From the NCBI GenBank assembly GCA_022652485.1, contig JALCRK010000002.1:106781-170780 (forward strand): a stretch of DNA of 64,000 nucleotides. The letters are read 5' to 3'. Origin of the DNA: Sphingobium sp. Lineage in GTDB: Bacteria; Pseudomonadota; Alphaproteobacteria; Sphingomonadales; Sphingomonadaceae. The position numbers and the translations under genes were made by a program. This document shows, in pieces, positions 1-7,991 of the stretch (position 1 is its first letter; each line of letters starts with the position of its first letter). A model generated the notes under the pieces. It was given only the letters and a program-made list of their open reading frames with translations. It did not search any database and had not been told where the DNA came from.

Positions 1-194
1 GGGGAATGCACCTCCCGCTCATAGCTGGAAACGATGTCCACCCGATCCAAAAAAACCGCCTTGATGGCGGTTTGCCAGGGCCACAGGCTCAAGGGATAAT
101 AGCTCAGCGGTGTATAATCGGCATTGAGCACGAGCGCCGGGCAGCGCTCCACATGCCAATGGTCTTCCGGTCTTATAAGGTCGGGATGATACAT
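1..194 (-). CDS. HNH endonuclease family protein, N-terminal part (runs off window)
   Basis: The reverse strand reads from an ATG at 194 to the window edge without a stop and gives 64 residues beginning MYHPDLIRPEDHW, with the segment VLNADYTPLSYYPLSLWPW. That segment is characteristic of the N-terminus of a conserved alphaproteobacterial HNH endonuclease family. The HNH motif itself would lie beyond the window, so the nuclease assignment rests on family resemblance only. A GGGGA ribosome site lies about 10 nt before the ATG. The gene is divergent from gluQ, and the 98 bp between the starts must hold both promoters. Confidence 0.7.
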   Translation of the reverse strand, partial: MYHPDLIRPEDHWHVERCPALVLNADYTPLSYYPLSLWPWQTAIKAVFLDRVDIVSSYEREVHS

Positions 195-292
195 AAACGT
201 CTCGTTCCCCCTTGTTGCGCCCGCCTATTCGCCGATAAGCATGACAGGGCCATGACAGCATTAACCATCCCCCGCCGTCAAGAGTCTGTGTG

Positions 293-1183
293 ATGCCTCT
301 GCCGCAACCACAGCATATTGTGACGCGCTTTGCACCCAGCCCGACTGGCAGGCTCCATATCGGCCACGCGTGGTCGGCGCTGATGGCAATGGAGCTGGCC
401 CGTTCGGCGGGCGGCGTGCTCAGGCTGCGGATCGAGGATATCGACGGCATTCGCTCGCGCCCGGAGCATGTCAAGGGGATCATCGAGGATCTCCGCTGGC
501 TGGGCGTCGAATGGGATGGCGAAGTCGTGTTCCAGTCCGCACGGCTGGCGCTGTATGACGCGGCGCTGGAGCAGCTGAAGCGGGACGGGCTGGTCTATCC
601 CTGCTTTTGCACCCGCGCCGAAATCGCGGCGGAGATTGCCGCGAGTGGGTCTGCCCCACATGGCAATGACGGCCCACTCTACCCCGGCACGTGCCGCCAA
701 CTGGATCAGGGCGAACGGAAGGCGCGGATCGCCGCCGAAGAGGCGCATTGCTGGCGGCTGGACATGACGCAAGCGATAGCACGCGCGGGGACGCTCGTCT
801 GGCGCGACATGGACAATGGAGACATTACCGCACGGCCGGAGCTGGCGGGCGATGTGGTGCTCGCCCGCAAGGACGCGCCGACGAGCTATCATCTCGCCGC
901 CACACTAGACGACGCCGACATGGGCATCACCCATGTCCTGCGGGGCGATGACCTTATCAGCGCGACCCATATCCACCGCCTTTTGCAGGCGCTGCTTAGT
1001 CTGCCGAGCCCGCTCTACCGCCACCACCCGTTGCTGGTCGACGCCACCGGAAAGCGTCTCGCCAAGCGCACGGGCGGCATTTCCCTCGCCGAGCTGCGGG
1101 AGGCAGGCATCGACCCCGAAAGGCTACGCGACGACCTCCTGTGTAATCGCTTTCCGGTTGGCATCCGGTTGGCGAGCGCCTAG
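293..1183 (+). CDS. gluQ: Glutamyl-Q tRNA(Asp) synthetase
   Basis: The 296-residue protein is a GluRS paralogue without the anticodon-binding domain. The family charges glutamate onto queuosine-34 of tRNA(Asp) in the cytoplasm. Visible features are the class I HIGH motif at residues 22-25, the zinc-type ligands C104, C106, Y130 and C134, the tRNA-synthetase core (IEDIDGIRSRPEH), and a KRLAKR segment near residue 254 in the place of KMSKS. A GTG lies directly before the ATG at 293 and could also be used. The twin-helix gene follows after 9 bp. Confidence 0.92.
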   Translation: MPLPQPQHIVTRFAPSPTGRLHIGHAWSALMAMELARSAGGVLRLRIEDIDGIRSRPEHVKGIIEDLRWLGVEWDGEVVFQSARLALYDAALEQLKRDGLVYPCFCTRAEIAAEIAASGSAPHGNDGPLYPGTCRQLDQGERKARIAAEEAHCWRLDMTQAIARAGTLVWRDMDNGDITARPELAGDVVLARKDAPTSYHLAATLDDADMGITHVLRGDDLISATHIHRLLQALLSLPSPLYRHHPLLVDATGKRLAKRTGGISLAELREAGIDPERLRDDLLCNRFPVGIRLASA

Positions 1184-1192
1184 AGTAACGGC

Positions 1193-1423
1193 ATGAACAT
1201 ATTCCTCATCCTGCTGCTGATCGCCGCCATGGGCGCGACGCTCTTCATGCTCATCAAGGGCATCGTCACCTTCCTCAAGACCACCGAGGAAGATCTGAAG
1301 TCCGGCCCGAACGGCCCCAGCTCTTCCGGCCTCAAGCAGAACAAGGCGATGATGGGCCGCATCATGTTTCAGGCGCTGGCGGTGCTCATCATCGCGCTGC
1401 TGTTGATGATGCGCGGACATTAA
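1193..1423 (+). CDS. Twin transmembrane helix small protein (HIG1-like)
   Basis: The protein has 76 residues with two hydrophobic helices (about residues 2-22 and 55-73) joined by a polar loop rich in K, S, G and P. This is the layout of the alphaproteobacterial twin-helix small protein family, related to the HIG1 fold. Its exact function is unknown; eukaryotic HIG1 proteins associate with respiratory complexes. It lies between gluQ and the adenosyltransferase gene with 9 and 12 bp gaps, so the three are probably cotranscribed. Confidence 0.8.
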   Translation: MNIFLILLLIAAMGATLFMLIKGIVTFLKTTEEDLKSGPNGPSSSGLKQNKAMMGRIMFQALAVLIIALLLMMRGH

Positions 1424-1435
1424 GCTGCCCGCCAG

Positions 1436-2017
1436 ATGGTCAAACTCAACAAGATCTACACCCGTACCGGCGATGACGGCACGACCGGGCTGGTCGATGG
1501 CTCGCGCGTCGCGAAGCATGATGCGCTGATGCAGGCCGTCGGCGATGTCGATGAGGCGAACAGCGCGATCGGCGTCGCGATTGTCGCGCTGGGAACGAGC
1601 GAAGAGGCCACGCTGCTCCAGAGCATTCAGAACGACCTGTTCGACCTCGGCGCGGACCTTGCGACGCCGGTCACCGAGGGCGCGGACCCGGAATGGGCGC
1701 TGCGGATCACGCCCGCGCAGGTCGAGCGGCTGGAACGCGCGATCGACCGGCTGAACGAGGCGCTGCCCGCGCTCGACAGCTTCATTCTGCCGGGCGGATC
1801 ACAAGCGGCAGCCGCCATCCACCTCGCCCGCGCCATCACAAGGCGGGCGGAGCGCAGCGCCGTGGCGGCATCTGAGGAGCGGAGGCTCAATCCCCCCGCC
1901 CGCGAGTATCTCAACCGCCTTTCCGATCTGCTGTTCGTGCTGGCGCGGCATGTGAATGCCTCGGAAAGCCTGGGCGGCGGGGGCGATATCAAATGGGTGC
2001 CCGGCGCATCGCGATAG
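1436..2017 (+). CDS. Cob(I)alamin adenosyltransferase, PduO type
   Basis: The 193-residue protein matches PduO-type ATP:cob(I)alamin adenosyltransferases, which make adenosylcobalamin. Family signatures are the N-terminal ATP-binding segment YTRTGDDGTTGL (residues 8-19), SFILPGG, RAITRRAER and the C-terminal YLNRLSDLLFVLAR. The length is normal. It is the third gene of a tight run beginning with gluQ. The partner pathway (for example methylmalonyl-CoA mutase) is not in this window. Confidence 0.93.
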   Translation: MVKLNKIYTRTGDDGTTGLVDGSRVAKHDALMQAVGDVDEANSAIGVAIVALGTSEEATLLQSIQNDLFDLGADLATPVTEGADPEWALRITPAQVERLERAIDRLNEALPALDSFILPGGSQAAAAIHLARAITRRAERSAVAASEERRLNPPAREYLNRLSDLLFVLARHVNASESLGGGGDIKWVPGASR

Positions 2018-2089
2018 GCTTGGTTGGGTGTGTCGTTGAGAATACTGACGAGGCTTGCGGCGCTGTTGGATCGGCGCTAACGGGGTTGA

Positions 2090-2103
2090 CGTTTACGCAA
2101 ACG
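2090..2103. promoter_or_regulatory. Inverted repeat upstream of hbd
   Basis: The 5-bp arms CGTTT and AAACG around ACGC lie 13 bp before the hbd start codon, within TTGACGTTTACGCAAACG. It looks like an operator for a fatty-acid or branched-chain-acid degradation regulator (LiuR-type sites are of the form ACGT-TTACG), but this is a weak resemblance and is inference only. Confidence 0.25.
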
Positions 2104-2116
2104 GAAGGGACGAATT

Positions 2117-2986
2117 ATGAGCGCAATCGGGGTTATCGGCGCGGGACTGATGGGGGCGGGCATCGCCCAGGTTTCGGCGCAGGCGGGCTATCATGTGTTC
2201 CTTTCCGACATCGACCTTGCCCGCGCCGAGGCCGGCAAGGCGGGCATCGCCAAGATTTTGGCCAAGCAGGTCGAGAAGGGCAAGATGAGCCAGGCCGATC
2301 TGGACGCCGTGCTCGCCCGCATCGAGCCGGTGGCGGACTATGCGCCGATGAGCAAGGCTGAGATCATCATCGAGGCGGCGACCGAGCGCGAGGAGATCAA
2401 GGCCAAGATCTTCGAAGCGGTGGGCAAGGTGCTGGCGCCGGGCGCAATCCTCGCCTCCAACACATCGTCGATCTCGATCACCCGCCTCGCGAGCTATGCG
2501 GCGGACCCGGCCCGCTTCATCGGCATCCACTTCTTCAGCCCCGTGCCGCTGATGGCGCTCGTTGAACTCATCAATGGCCTCGCCACGGCGGAAGAGACGA
2601 CAAAAATCGCGCAGGCCTATGGCGAGAAGGTCGGCAAGCAGGTCGTCGTCGCGGCGGACAGCCCCGGCTTCGTCGTCAACCGCATCCTGCTCCCCCTCAT
2701 CAACGAGGCCTGTTTCGCCGCTGGCGAGCGGCTCGCCTCGATCCCTGACATCGACAAGGCGTGCAAGCTCGGTCTCGGCCATCCTATGGGTCCGCTGACC
2801 CTCGCCGACATGGTGGGCCTCGACGTGTGCCTCAACGTGCTGCGCGTGTATCAGGAAGACTTCGGCGACCCCAAATACCGCCCTGCGCCGATCCTCACCA
2901 AGATGGTCGAGGCGGGCTGGCTCGGCCGCAAGACCGGCAAGGGATTCTACGATTATTCCGGCACGGAGCCGCTGCCGAGCTTCTGA
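2117..2986 (+). CDS. hbd: 3-hydroxybutyryl-CoA dehydrogenase
   Basis: The 289-residue, NAD(P)-dependent enzyme oxidises (S)-3-hydroxybutyryl-CoA to acetoacetyl-CoA, or reduces it, in fatty acid and polyhydroxybutyrate metabolism. It has a Rossmann GxGxxG at residues 7-12 (GAGLMG), the substrate loop SNTSSISI, the active-site segment HFFSPVPLM with the catalytic His, and the C-terminal domain with GLGHPMGPL and [19 protein letters not shown] ribosome site precedes the ATG. It forms its own unit, followed by a strong hairpin. Confidence 0.95.
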   Translation: MSAIGVIGAGLMGAGIAQVSAQAGYHVFLSDIDLARAEAGKAGIAKILAKQVEKGKMSQADLDAVLARIEPVADYAPMSKAEIIIEAATEREEIKAKIFEAVGKVLAPGAILASNTSSISITRLASYAADPARFIGIHFFSPVPLMALVELINGLATAEETTKIAQAYGEKVGKQVVVAADSPGFVVNRILLPLINEACFAAGERLASIPDIDKACKLGLGHPMGPLTLADMVGLDVCLNVLRVYQEDFGDPKYRPAPILTKMVEAGWLGRKTGKGFYDYSGTEPLPSF

Positions 2987-3010
2987 CCCTCGACGACATC
3001 ATTCTGATGC

Positions 3011-3054
3011 GCCGCCCGTTCGTGTCTTGACCCCGTCCGACACGAACGGGCGGC
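3011..3054. terminator. 16-bp perfect hairpin after hbd
   Basis: The arms 3011-3026 and 3039-3054 are perfect reverse complements (GCCGCCCGTTCGTGTC) around a 12-nt loop. The hairpin lies 25 bp after hbd and probably ends its transcript, although no U tract follows on the plus strand. A repeat element is the alternative. Confidence 0.45.
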
Positions 3055-3060
3055 AAAATC

Positions 3061-3092
3061 AGAGCATTTTCAGCATGACCGGAAACGGTCAT
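3061..3092. repeat. Short palindromic repeat element
   Basis: The sequence AGAGCATTTTCAGC runs into ATGACCG-GAAA-CGGTCAT, a perfect 7-bp hairpin at 3075-3092. The AGAGCAT lead followed by a GGAA-type hairpin resembles the dispersed palindromic intergenic elements (RIME-like) common in alphaproteobacteria; compare the element at 22367. The match is by eye. Confidence 0.4.
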
Positions 3093-3284
3093 CGGCTCGG
3101 AATCGATCGGGTGCGGGATGGGAAACCCCACCTCACGCCCTTACGCCGCACTCCGCCGCGCCCTCGCGCGCCTTCACCGCAAAGCCGCGCTCGATCCGGC
3201 CCTTTCTGCTATAAGTCCATCCGTCTGGAGCCACCGGCCCGCGCCGGGCGACTCCGCTGACGCTTGCAGGAAAGGACGCCGCCC

Positions 3285-3434
3285 ATGACTCCCGTCACCA
3301 CCGCCGACCGCGCCAGAGAGCGCGATGCCCTGCTCCACCGGATGAACGCTCACCCGGAGCGGGACTGGTCAAAGGAGCGGGATCGGCTCGCGATCCTCAA
3401 CCGGATGATCCAGGGCAGCGCTGCCGCTGTATAA
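3285..3434 (+). CDS. Small conserved-looking protein of 49 residues
   Basis: The ATG at 3285 follows an AGGAAAGG ribosome site by 8 nt and opens a 49-residue frame ending at TAA 3432-3434. The product is highly charged (MTPVTTADRARERDALL, then HPERDWSKERDRLAILN) with alternating acidic and basic residues, and is probably helical. Codon use is GC-rich at third positions, as in the neighbours. No function is recognised. It converges on bamE. Confidence 0.5.
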   Translation: MTPVTTADRARERDALLHRMNAHPERDWSKERDRLAILNRMIQGSAAAV

Positions 3435-3493
3435 CGAAGCGCCTGCACGCTCCTTTCGGAGGGCGTGACCTGGCATAAGGCTCGCGGTCGGGA

Positions 3494-3988
3494 TCAGCTG
3501 CCGTTCGGGCCGCTGCCCCCGGTACCGCCGCCAGCGCCCGCACCGGCGCCACCCGCGCCCACCGCGCCGATATTGCCGAAGATATCCTCGAAGAAGGTGC
3601 GCTCGCGGCCCAGAGTCGGTGTCTTGCCATCCTTGGGCGAGATGTCTGTCACCTTGTCTATCCCGGCCTTGTCCAGCCGCTCGACATTGCCCGCCGCATC
3701 GAAGCGCACGCGCAGAACGGTCTGCTCCTTCGCCTTCGGGTTGGCGAAGGCAAGCTGGCGCATGTCGCGCGAGACATAATACCAATCCTGCGGACCGAAC
3801 TGGCTGACGAAGGTCGGGCGGCCCAGAGTGCCCTCGACCGAAGCGCGGTTGTCGATGCCCGGCTGGATCGAATCGACCAGCAGATTGTCGACCAGATAGC
3901 CCTGATGCGAGCGCATGTGCGCGCAGCCGGAAAGCAGGGTAGCAGCGCAACCCAGCGCAATCATCAGGGAAACGGTCTTCAGGCGCAT
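3494..3988 (-). CDS. bamE: Outer membrane protein assembly factor BamE
   Basis: This is a lipoprotein of the BAM complex, which inserts beta-barrel proteins into the outer membrane. The 164-residue product starts with a signal peptide ending in the lipobox LLSGC, followed by the SmpA/BamE fold (HQGYLVDNLLVDSIQPG, LGRPTFVSQFG, DWYYVSRD). The C-terminal 30 residues are an unusual glycine/alanine-rich tail. GGAG lies 6 nt before the ATG at 3988, which decides this start over longer frames. It is divergent from the bc1 chaperone gene. Confidence 0.85.
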   Translation of the reverse strand: MRLKTVSLMIALGCAATLLSGCAHMRSHQGYLVDNLLVDSIQPGIDNRASVEGTLGRPTFVSQFGPQDWYYVSRDMRQLAFANPKAKEQTVLRVRFDAAGNVERLDKAGIDKVTDISPKDGKTPTLGRERTFFEDIFGNIGAVGAGGAGAGAGGGTGGSGPNGS

Positions 3989-4121
3989 CATAGTCTCCGG
4001 GCGCATTGCGGATTGCATATCCGGCGCCCTGCCTCCAATATGGGATTGCATCGCGCCGCACAAGCCATAGTAAGCGGCACATGCGGTGTCCGCCGCGCCC
4101 ATTGCAACAAGGCCGCTTTTC

Positions 4122-4640
4122 ATGTCGCTGCTCGATCGCCTCCTTCACCGCAAGCCCGACCCACGCGGGACGATGCTGCCGCTCTATCAGGCGGTGGTGC
4201 ATCGCGGCCGCGCGGTGCACTGGTATGTCGAGGGCGGGGTGCCCGATACGCTCGACGGGCGGTTCGACATGATTGCGGCGGTGCTCACCCTCGTGCTGCT
4301 GCGCCTCGAACAGGCCGACCTGCGCCACGAAAGCGTGTGGCTCACCGAGCTGTTCATCGACGACATGGAGGGCCAGCTGCGCCAGATCGGCATCGGCGAC
4401 CTGGTGGTCGGCAAACATGTCGGCCGGATGATGAGCGCGCTGGGCGGTCGCCTGTCCGCCTATCGCGAAGGACTGGCGCCGGGCGGAGACCTGAACGCGG
4501 CGCTGCGGCGCAACCTCTATCGCGGCGAGCCGGTTGCGGACGCGGCAGTGGCGGATGTGGAGGCGCGGCTGCGCGCGTTCGCGGCGGCGCTGGAGAGCTT
4601 CGCGCCGGAGCGCCTGCTGTGCGGGGAATTGCCGGGATGA
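4122..4640 (+). CDS. Ubiquinol-cytochrome c chaperone family protein
   Basis: The 172-residue protein resembles the CBP3/UQCC1 family of assembly factors for the cytochrome bc1 complex. Family segments are YQAVVHRGRAVHWYVEGGVPDTLDGRFDMIAAV and WLTELFIDDMEGQLRQIGIGDLVVGKHVG (quoted in parts: VHWYVEGGVPDTLDGRFD, FIDDMEGQLRQIGIGDL). It overlaps the DUF177 gene by ATGA (4637-4640), the usual arrangement in alphaproteobacteria. Confidence 0.88.
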   Translation: MSLLDRLLHRKPDPRGTMLPLYQAVVHRGRAVHWYVEGGVPDTLDGRFDMIAAVLTLVLLRLEQADLRHESVWLTELFIDDMEGQLRQIGIGDLVVGKHVGRMMSALGGRLSAYREGLAPGGDLNAALRRNLYRGEPVADAAVADVEARLRAFAAALESFAPERLLCGELPG

Positions 4641-5194
4641 CCGACGCGCCACCGCCCGAATTCTCGCGCGTCGTCCGGCTGGACGAGATCGGCCGGATTC
4701 AGTTTCCCGCGCATCTGAGCGCCACCGCCGAGGAGCGCGCCGCGCTCGCCGCGCGCTTCGGCTTTGCCGCGCTGGAGCTGCTCGAAGGCGACTACAGCCT
4801 CGTTCGTGACGGCGGGACGGTGCTGCTGACCGGCACGCTGCGCGCCGCGCTGTCCCAGCCCTGCATCGCCACCGCAGAGCCGGTGGCGGAAGAGGTGCGC
4901 GAGGATTTCGCGATCCGTTTCGTGCCGGAGGCCGATCTCGAACCTGGTGCTCCCGGCGCGGAGGCCGAGATCGAGATCGATGCCGAGGGCGCGGACATCG
5001 TCGCTTATGCCGGCGAGCGGTTCGACATCGGCGAGGCGATCGCGGAAACGCTCGCGCTGTGCGTCAATCCCTATCCGCGCTCCGCCGAGGCGGACGCCAC
5101 GCTGCGGCAGGCGGGCGTGCTGAGCGAGGAGGATGCCGCCGAACAATCCGGCCCCTTCGCCGCCCTCGCCGCGTTAAGGACCAAGGGCGGATAG
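4637..5194 (+). CDS. YceD/DUF177 family protein
   Basis: The 185-residue protein belongs to the DUF177/YceD family, whose members have been linked to 23S rRNA or ribosome metabolism and are usually upstream of rpmF and plsX; those genes are absent here. The central segment LLTGTLRAALSQPCIATAEPV and the acidic C-terminal half (IDIDAEGADIVAYAG-like, then ETLALCVNPYPRS) fit the family. It starts inside the preceding stop codon, so the pair is translationally coupled. Confidence 0.85.
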   Translation: MTDAPPPEFSRVVRLDEIGRIQFPAHLSATAEERAALAARFGFAALELLEGDYSLVRDGGTVLLTGTLRAALSQPCIATAEPVAEEVREDFAIRFVPEADLEPGAPGAEAEIEIDAEGADIVAYAGERFDIGEAIAETLALCVNPYPRSAEADATLRQAGVLSEEDAAEQSGPFAALAALRTKGG

Positions 5195-5234
5195 GCGCGG
5201 GGCGCTTGGTTACCGCCGCAGCAGGCCCGCTCTA

Positions 5235-5984
5235 TCAGAACGGGAACCAGCGCGATTTCTCGGTAAACTTCATATAGCCCGCGTTGATGCCCGCGCGCCA
5301 GCCGACGCCGAGGCGGATCGGGATCAGCACGATGTCGCCGCGCCGCAGATAGGTCGCGGTGAAGCCGCCCACCACATAGAGCGAGCCTTCCACCTGCGGG
5401 TAGCGGCGGAACAGATCCTGCGTGTCATAGAGATTGTACACCAGCACGAACACCTTGGAGGCGTTGCCGCCGATGTCGAACCCCAGGGACGGGCCGGTCC
5501 AGTACACGTTGCGCTGGCCCTCGATCTTGTGGTTCATCGTGCCCGAGCCGTAGCGCAGCCCGACGCCGACCGCGCCCGAAGCCTCGCGCCCGCCGATATA
5601 GGCGTTGGGCTGACCCTGATCCTTGAGGATCTTCTCGATCATGGCGGCAAGACCCTCCGCACCCTTGCCGAAAACGCCTTCCGCCGCGCCGACGAGATCA
5701 TCCTTCTGATAGGCGCTCTTGGGGTCTGGCGAGGCGGCGACGGTTACAGCGCCCGATTGCGATGCCGCGGGGGCGGCGGGATCGGATACCGGCGGCGGAG
5801 CGGCGGGCGGCGGAGCGACCGTTCCGCCCGGAGGCGCAAGATCAGCGTCGATCGCGCTGTTGGGGTCGACCGTCTGCACCTGTGCCTGCGCCGCGACCGG
5901 CGCAAGCGCCAGGCCGAACGCCGCCAGTGCGACAAGCGCCCATTGCCGGGCCTGGTCCGTCCGCTTGCTCCATTGCACTGTCAT
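5235..5984 (-). CDS. eipA: Envelope integrity protein EipA (DUF1134)
   Basis: The 249-residue secreted protein has an N-terminal signal peptide ending near AAQAQ, then a proline/alanine-rich linker (residues 40-90) and the DUF1134 domain with GREASGAVGVGLRYG, YWTGPSLGFDIGGNASK, VFVLVYN and GVGWRAGINAGYMKF. In Brucella and Caulobacter EipA is a periplasmic beta-barrel-like protein required for envelope integrity. The gene stands alone between convergent and same-strand neighbours. Confidence 0.9.
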   Translation of the reverse strand: MTVQWSKRTDQARQWALVALAAFGLALAPVAAQAQVQTVDPNSAIDADLAPPGGTVAPPPAAPPPVSDPAAPAASQSGAVTVAASPDPKSAYQKDDLVGAAEGVFGKGAEGLAAMIEKILKDQGQPNAYIGGREASGAVGVGLRYGSGTMNHKIEGQRNVYWTGPSLGFDIGGNASKVFVLVYNLYDTQDLFRRYPQVEGSLYVVGGFTATYLRRGDIVLIPIRLGVGWRAGINAGYMKFTEKSRWFPF

Positions 5985-6136
5985 AGCTGTTCCCCGCGCG
6001 CAGAATTCCGCTGCGCCCTGCTATCCGGCTCCCCACATGAAACGGCAATGAACGAACGGCGACCCGAGTCAATTCTGCGCCGAACCGAATCGAAATTCGC
6101 TTGCGCGGCGGCGGCCTGGCTGGCCGGAAACGTCCG

Positions 6137-7093
6137 CTATTTCTGCAACCAGCGGGACCAGTTGAACCACGCACCCATCGCGCCGCCCGTCAACACGCAG
6201 AACGCCACCACGCCCCAGAAGGCCCAGGGCTCCCTCGCAAAGGGTATGCCCTCCACGTTCATGCCGAGCAGGCCGGTGATGAAGGTTAGCGGCAGGAACA
6301 CCAGAGCCACGATGGCGAGGATCAGCGCCTGCTTGTTCATATGTTCGGCGCGCAGATCGGTCAGCGCCTCGTGGGTGAGGGCCGCGCGCTCCCGCACGGA
6401 TTCCAGCTCCTCGACCATGCGGGCATAACGATCCGCCGCTTCCTGGAAATGCAGCCGGTCATCGGCCTCCAGCCATTCTCCGGAGAGCGCCATCAGCCGC
6501 TCGCTCGCCTGGCGCTGGGGCGCGAGGAAGCGCCGGTAGGAAATGGCCTGCGCGCGCAGCTGGGCCACCCTGCGCCGCTCGCCGGTGTCGCCCTCCTCCA
6601 GCACCCGGCTCTCGATGCCGTCCATCGCGTCCCCCAGATCCGCGATTTCAGGATCGAGCGCCTCGGCGATTTCCATCGCGGTGGTGGAGATGAGATCGCC
6701 CGGATCCCTGATCTCCCCCGCCAGCATCCGCGACATGATCCGCTCCAGCGCGCCCAGCTCGCGGAATGCGAGCGTGATGGTGAGGCCGCGCTCCGCCCAG
6801 AAGCGGATCGAGACCAGAGGATCGCCATCGATGGCTGAAGGCGCGCCAAGGCCGCGCAGGTTGATGAGCGCCCCCTCACCGAACTCGGTGCAGCGCGGGC
6901 GCGTCTCATGCGCCTTCAGCGCGGCCACGGCCTGATGCGGAATATGCGTGAACTCGGCGAGGATATCGTCGACATTGTCCCTGATGCCGTCGATATGGAT
7001 CCAGAGGAATTCGCGCGCGGGGTCATGCGCCACGCAGCCGGAGCGCTCCGCCTCCCACGCCTTGCCATCGGCATAGCGGAAATAACGGCTCAT
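6137..7093 (-). CDS. CorA/ZntB family divalent metal transporter
   Basis: The 318-residue inner-membrane protein has a large cytoplasmic domain with a long helix (EELESVRERAALTHEAL region) and two C-terminal membrane segments. The first ends with the CorA signature GMN (ITGLLGMNVEGIPF). The sequence after the motif resembles ZntB-type zinc transporters more than MgtE or classical CorA. The start codon overlaps the stop of the siroheme gene (ATGA), so the two are coupled. Confidence 0.88.
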   Translation of the reverse strand: MSRYFRYADGKAWEAERSGCVAHDPAREFLWIHIDGIRDNVDDILAEFTHIPHQAVAALKAHETRPRCTEFGEGALINLRGLGAPSAIDGDPLVSIRFWAERGLTITLAFRELGALERIMSRMLAGEIRDPGDLISTTAMEIAEALDPEIADLGDAMDGIESRVLEEGDTGERRRVAQLRAQAISYRRFLAPQRQASERLMALSGEWLEADDRLHFQEAADRYARMVEELESVRERAALTHEALTDLRAEHMNKQALILAIVALVFLPLTFITGLLGMNVEGIPFAREPWAFWGVVAFCVLTGGAMGAWFNWSRWLQK

Positions 7094-7872
7094 GCCTGAT
7101 CCTTTCGGGTAAGCCAGAGGGCGAGGCCGGGGCCGGTCCATTCCGGGCGTGCGGGGGCAAGAATGCGGGCCGCGTCGGCGCGGGCGCGGTTGAGAATTAA
7201 GGGGCCAATATCCGCCGCGTGAAAAACGGCGTCCGCCTGCCCCAGCAACCGCGCGGTCCGCAGGGTGAGGTCATCGGGATCATCGGAGTGGAGAACGACC
7301 TCCTCCAGCCGGGGCGTCGCGGCGTCTTCCCCCACATCATCGAGCCAATGCCGCACCGCTTGCTCGTCCGCGCCGGACAGTGGATCGAGCACGCCGCCCT
7401 CGCTGAGCGCCGCATCGATCGCGCGGCGGCGCGAGGCGGGATCGGGCCAGCGCCCCCGCAGGGCGTTCCGGGCATTTCCCAGCGCCTCGGCCAGCGGCCC
7501 GAGCGTGGCGGGCAGCAACACCTCCAGCCGCTGGCGCAGCGCCTTCGCCAACCCCGCCGAAGCGCCTCCGGTGCCGATAGCGATCAGGACCGGATTTCGA
7601 TCGATGATCGCGGGCAGGGTGAAGTCGCACTGCGCGGGGCGGTCCACCGCGTTCACCAGCACCCCACGCGCCTTGAGCCGGGCGATCGCGGCAAGCGCCT
7701 CGACTTCATCCTCGATCGCGACGATCGCCAGCGCAGCCTGCGCCTGCTCATCTTCCAGAATGTCCGCGCCCGCGCGCTCCAGCAGGCGGCGCTTCGCCTC
7801 CGCCGCCTCGCCCTCACCCAGCAGAATGACCGGCCTGCCTTCGAGCTTCAGGAAAAGGGGAAGGCTGTGCAT
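7090..7872 (-). CDS. Precorrin-2 dehydrogenase / siroheme synthase N-terminal domain protein
   Basis: The 260-residue protein matches the Met8p/CysG N-terminal domain that oxidises precorrin-2 to sirohydrochlorin and inserts iron. It has a Rossmann segment near the N-terminus (FLKLEGRPVILLGEGEAAEAK), the conserved VNAVDRPAQCDFTLPAIIDR and IGTGGASAGLAKALR. After the dimerisation part, residues 200-260 resemble the first strands of the uroporphyrinogen methyltransferase domain (DDLTLRTARLLGQADAV), so this looks like a truncated CysG with only a remnant of that domain. No cys genes are adjacent. Confidence 0.85.
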   Translation of the reverse strand: MHSLPLFLKLEGRPVILLGEGEAAEAKRRLLERAGADILEDEQAQAALAIVAIEDEVEALAAIARLKARGVLVNAVDRPAQCDFTLPAIIDRNPVLIAIGTGGASAGLAKALRQRLEVLLPATLGPLAEALGNARNALRGRWPDPASRRRAIDAALSEGGVLDPLSGADEQAVRHWLDDVGEDAATPRLEEVVLHSDDPDDLTLRTARLLGQADAVFHAADIGPLILNRARADAARILAPARPEWTGPGLALWLTRKDQA

Positions 7873-7886
7873 AGCTCTCTTCTTAC

Positions 7887-7975
7887 GTCATTCCCGCGAA
7901 CGCGGGAATCCAGTTCCGATGCCTGCCAGCACGGAACGGCGCCGGATGCAGGATCCCCGCTTGCGCGGGGATGAC
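7887..7975. repeat. Paired-hairpin dispersed repeat (REP-like)
   Basis: Two hairpins face each other: GTCATTCCCGCGAACGCGGG followed by AATCC at 7887-7911, and GGATCCCCGCTTGCGCGGGG followed by ATGAC at 7951-7975. The outer ends GTCAT and ATGAC are also complementary. This is the widespread TCATTCCCGCG/CGCGGGGATGAC REP-type element, lying between lysA and the siroheme gene. Confidence 0.75.
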
Positions 7976-7991
7976 GGGCGTGAAGGAAGGC

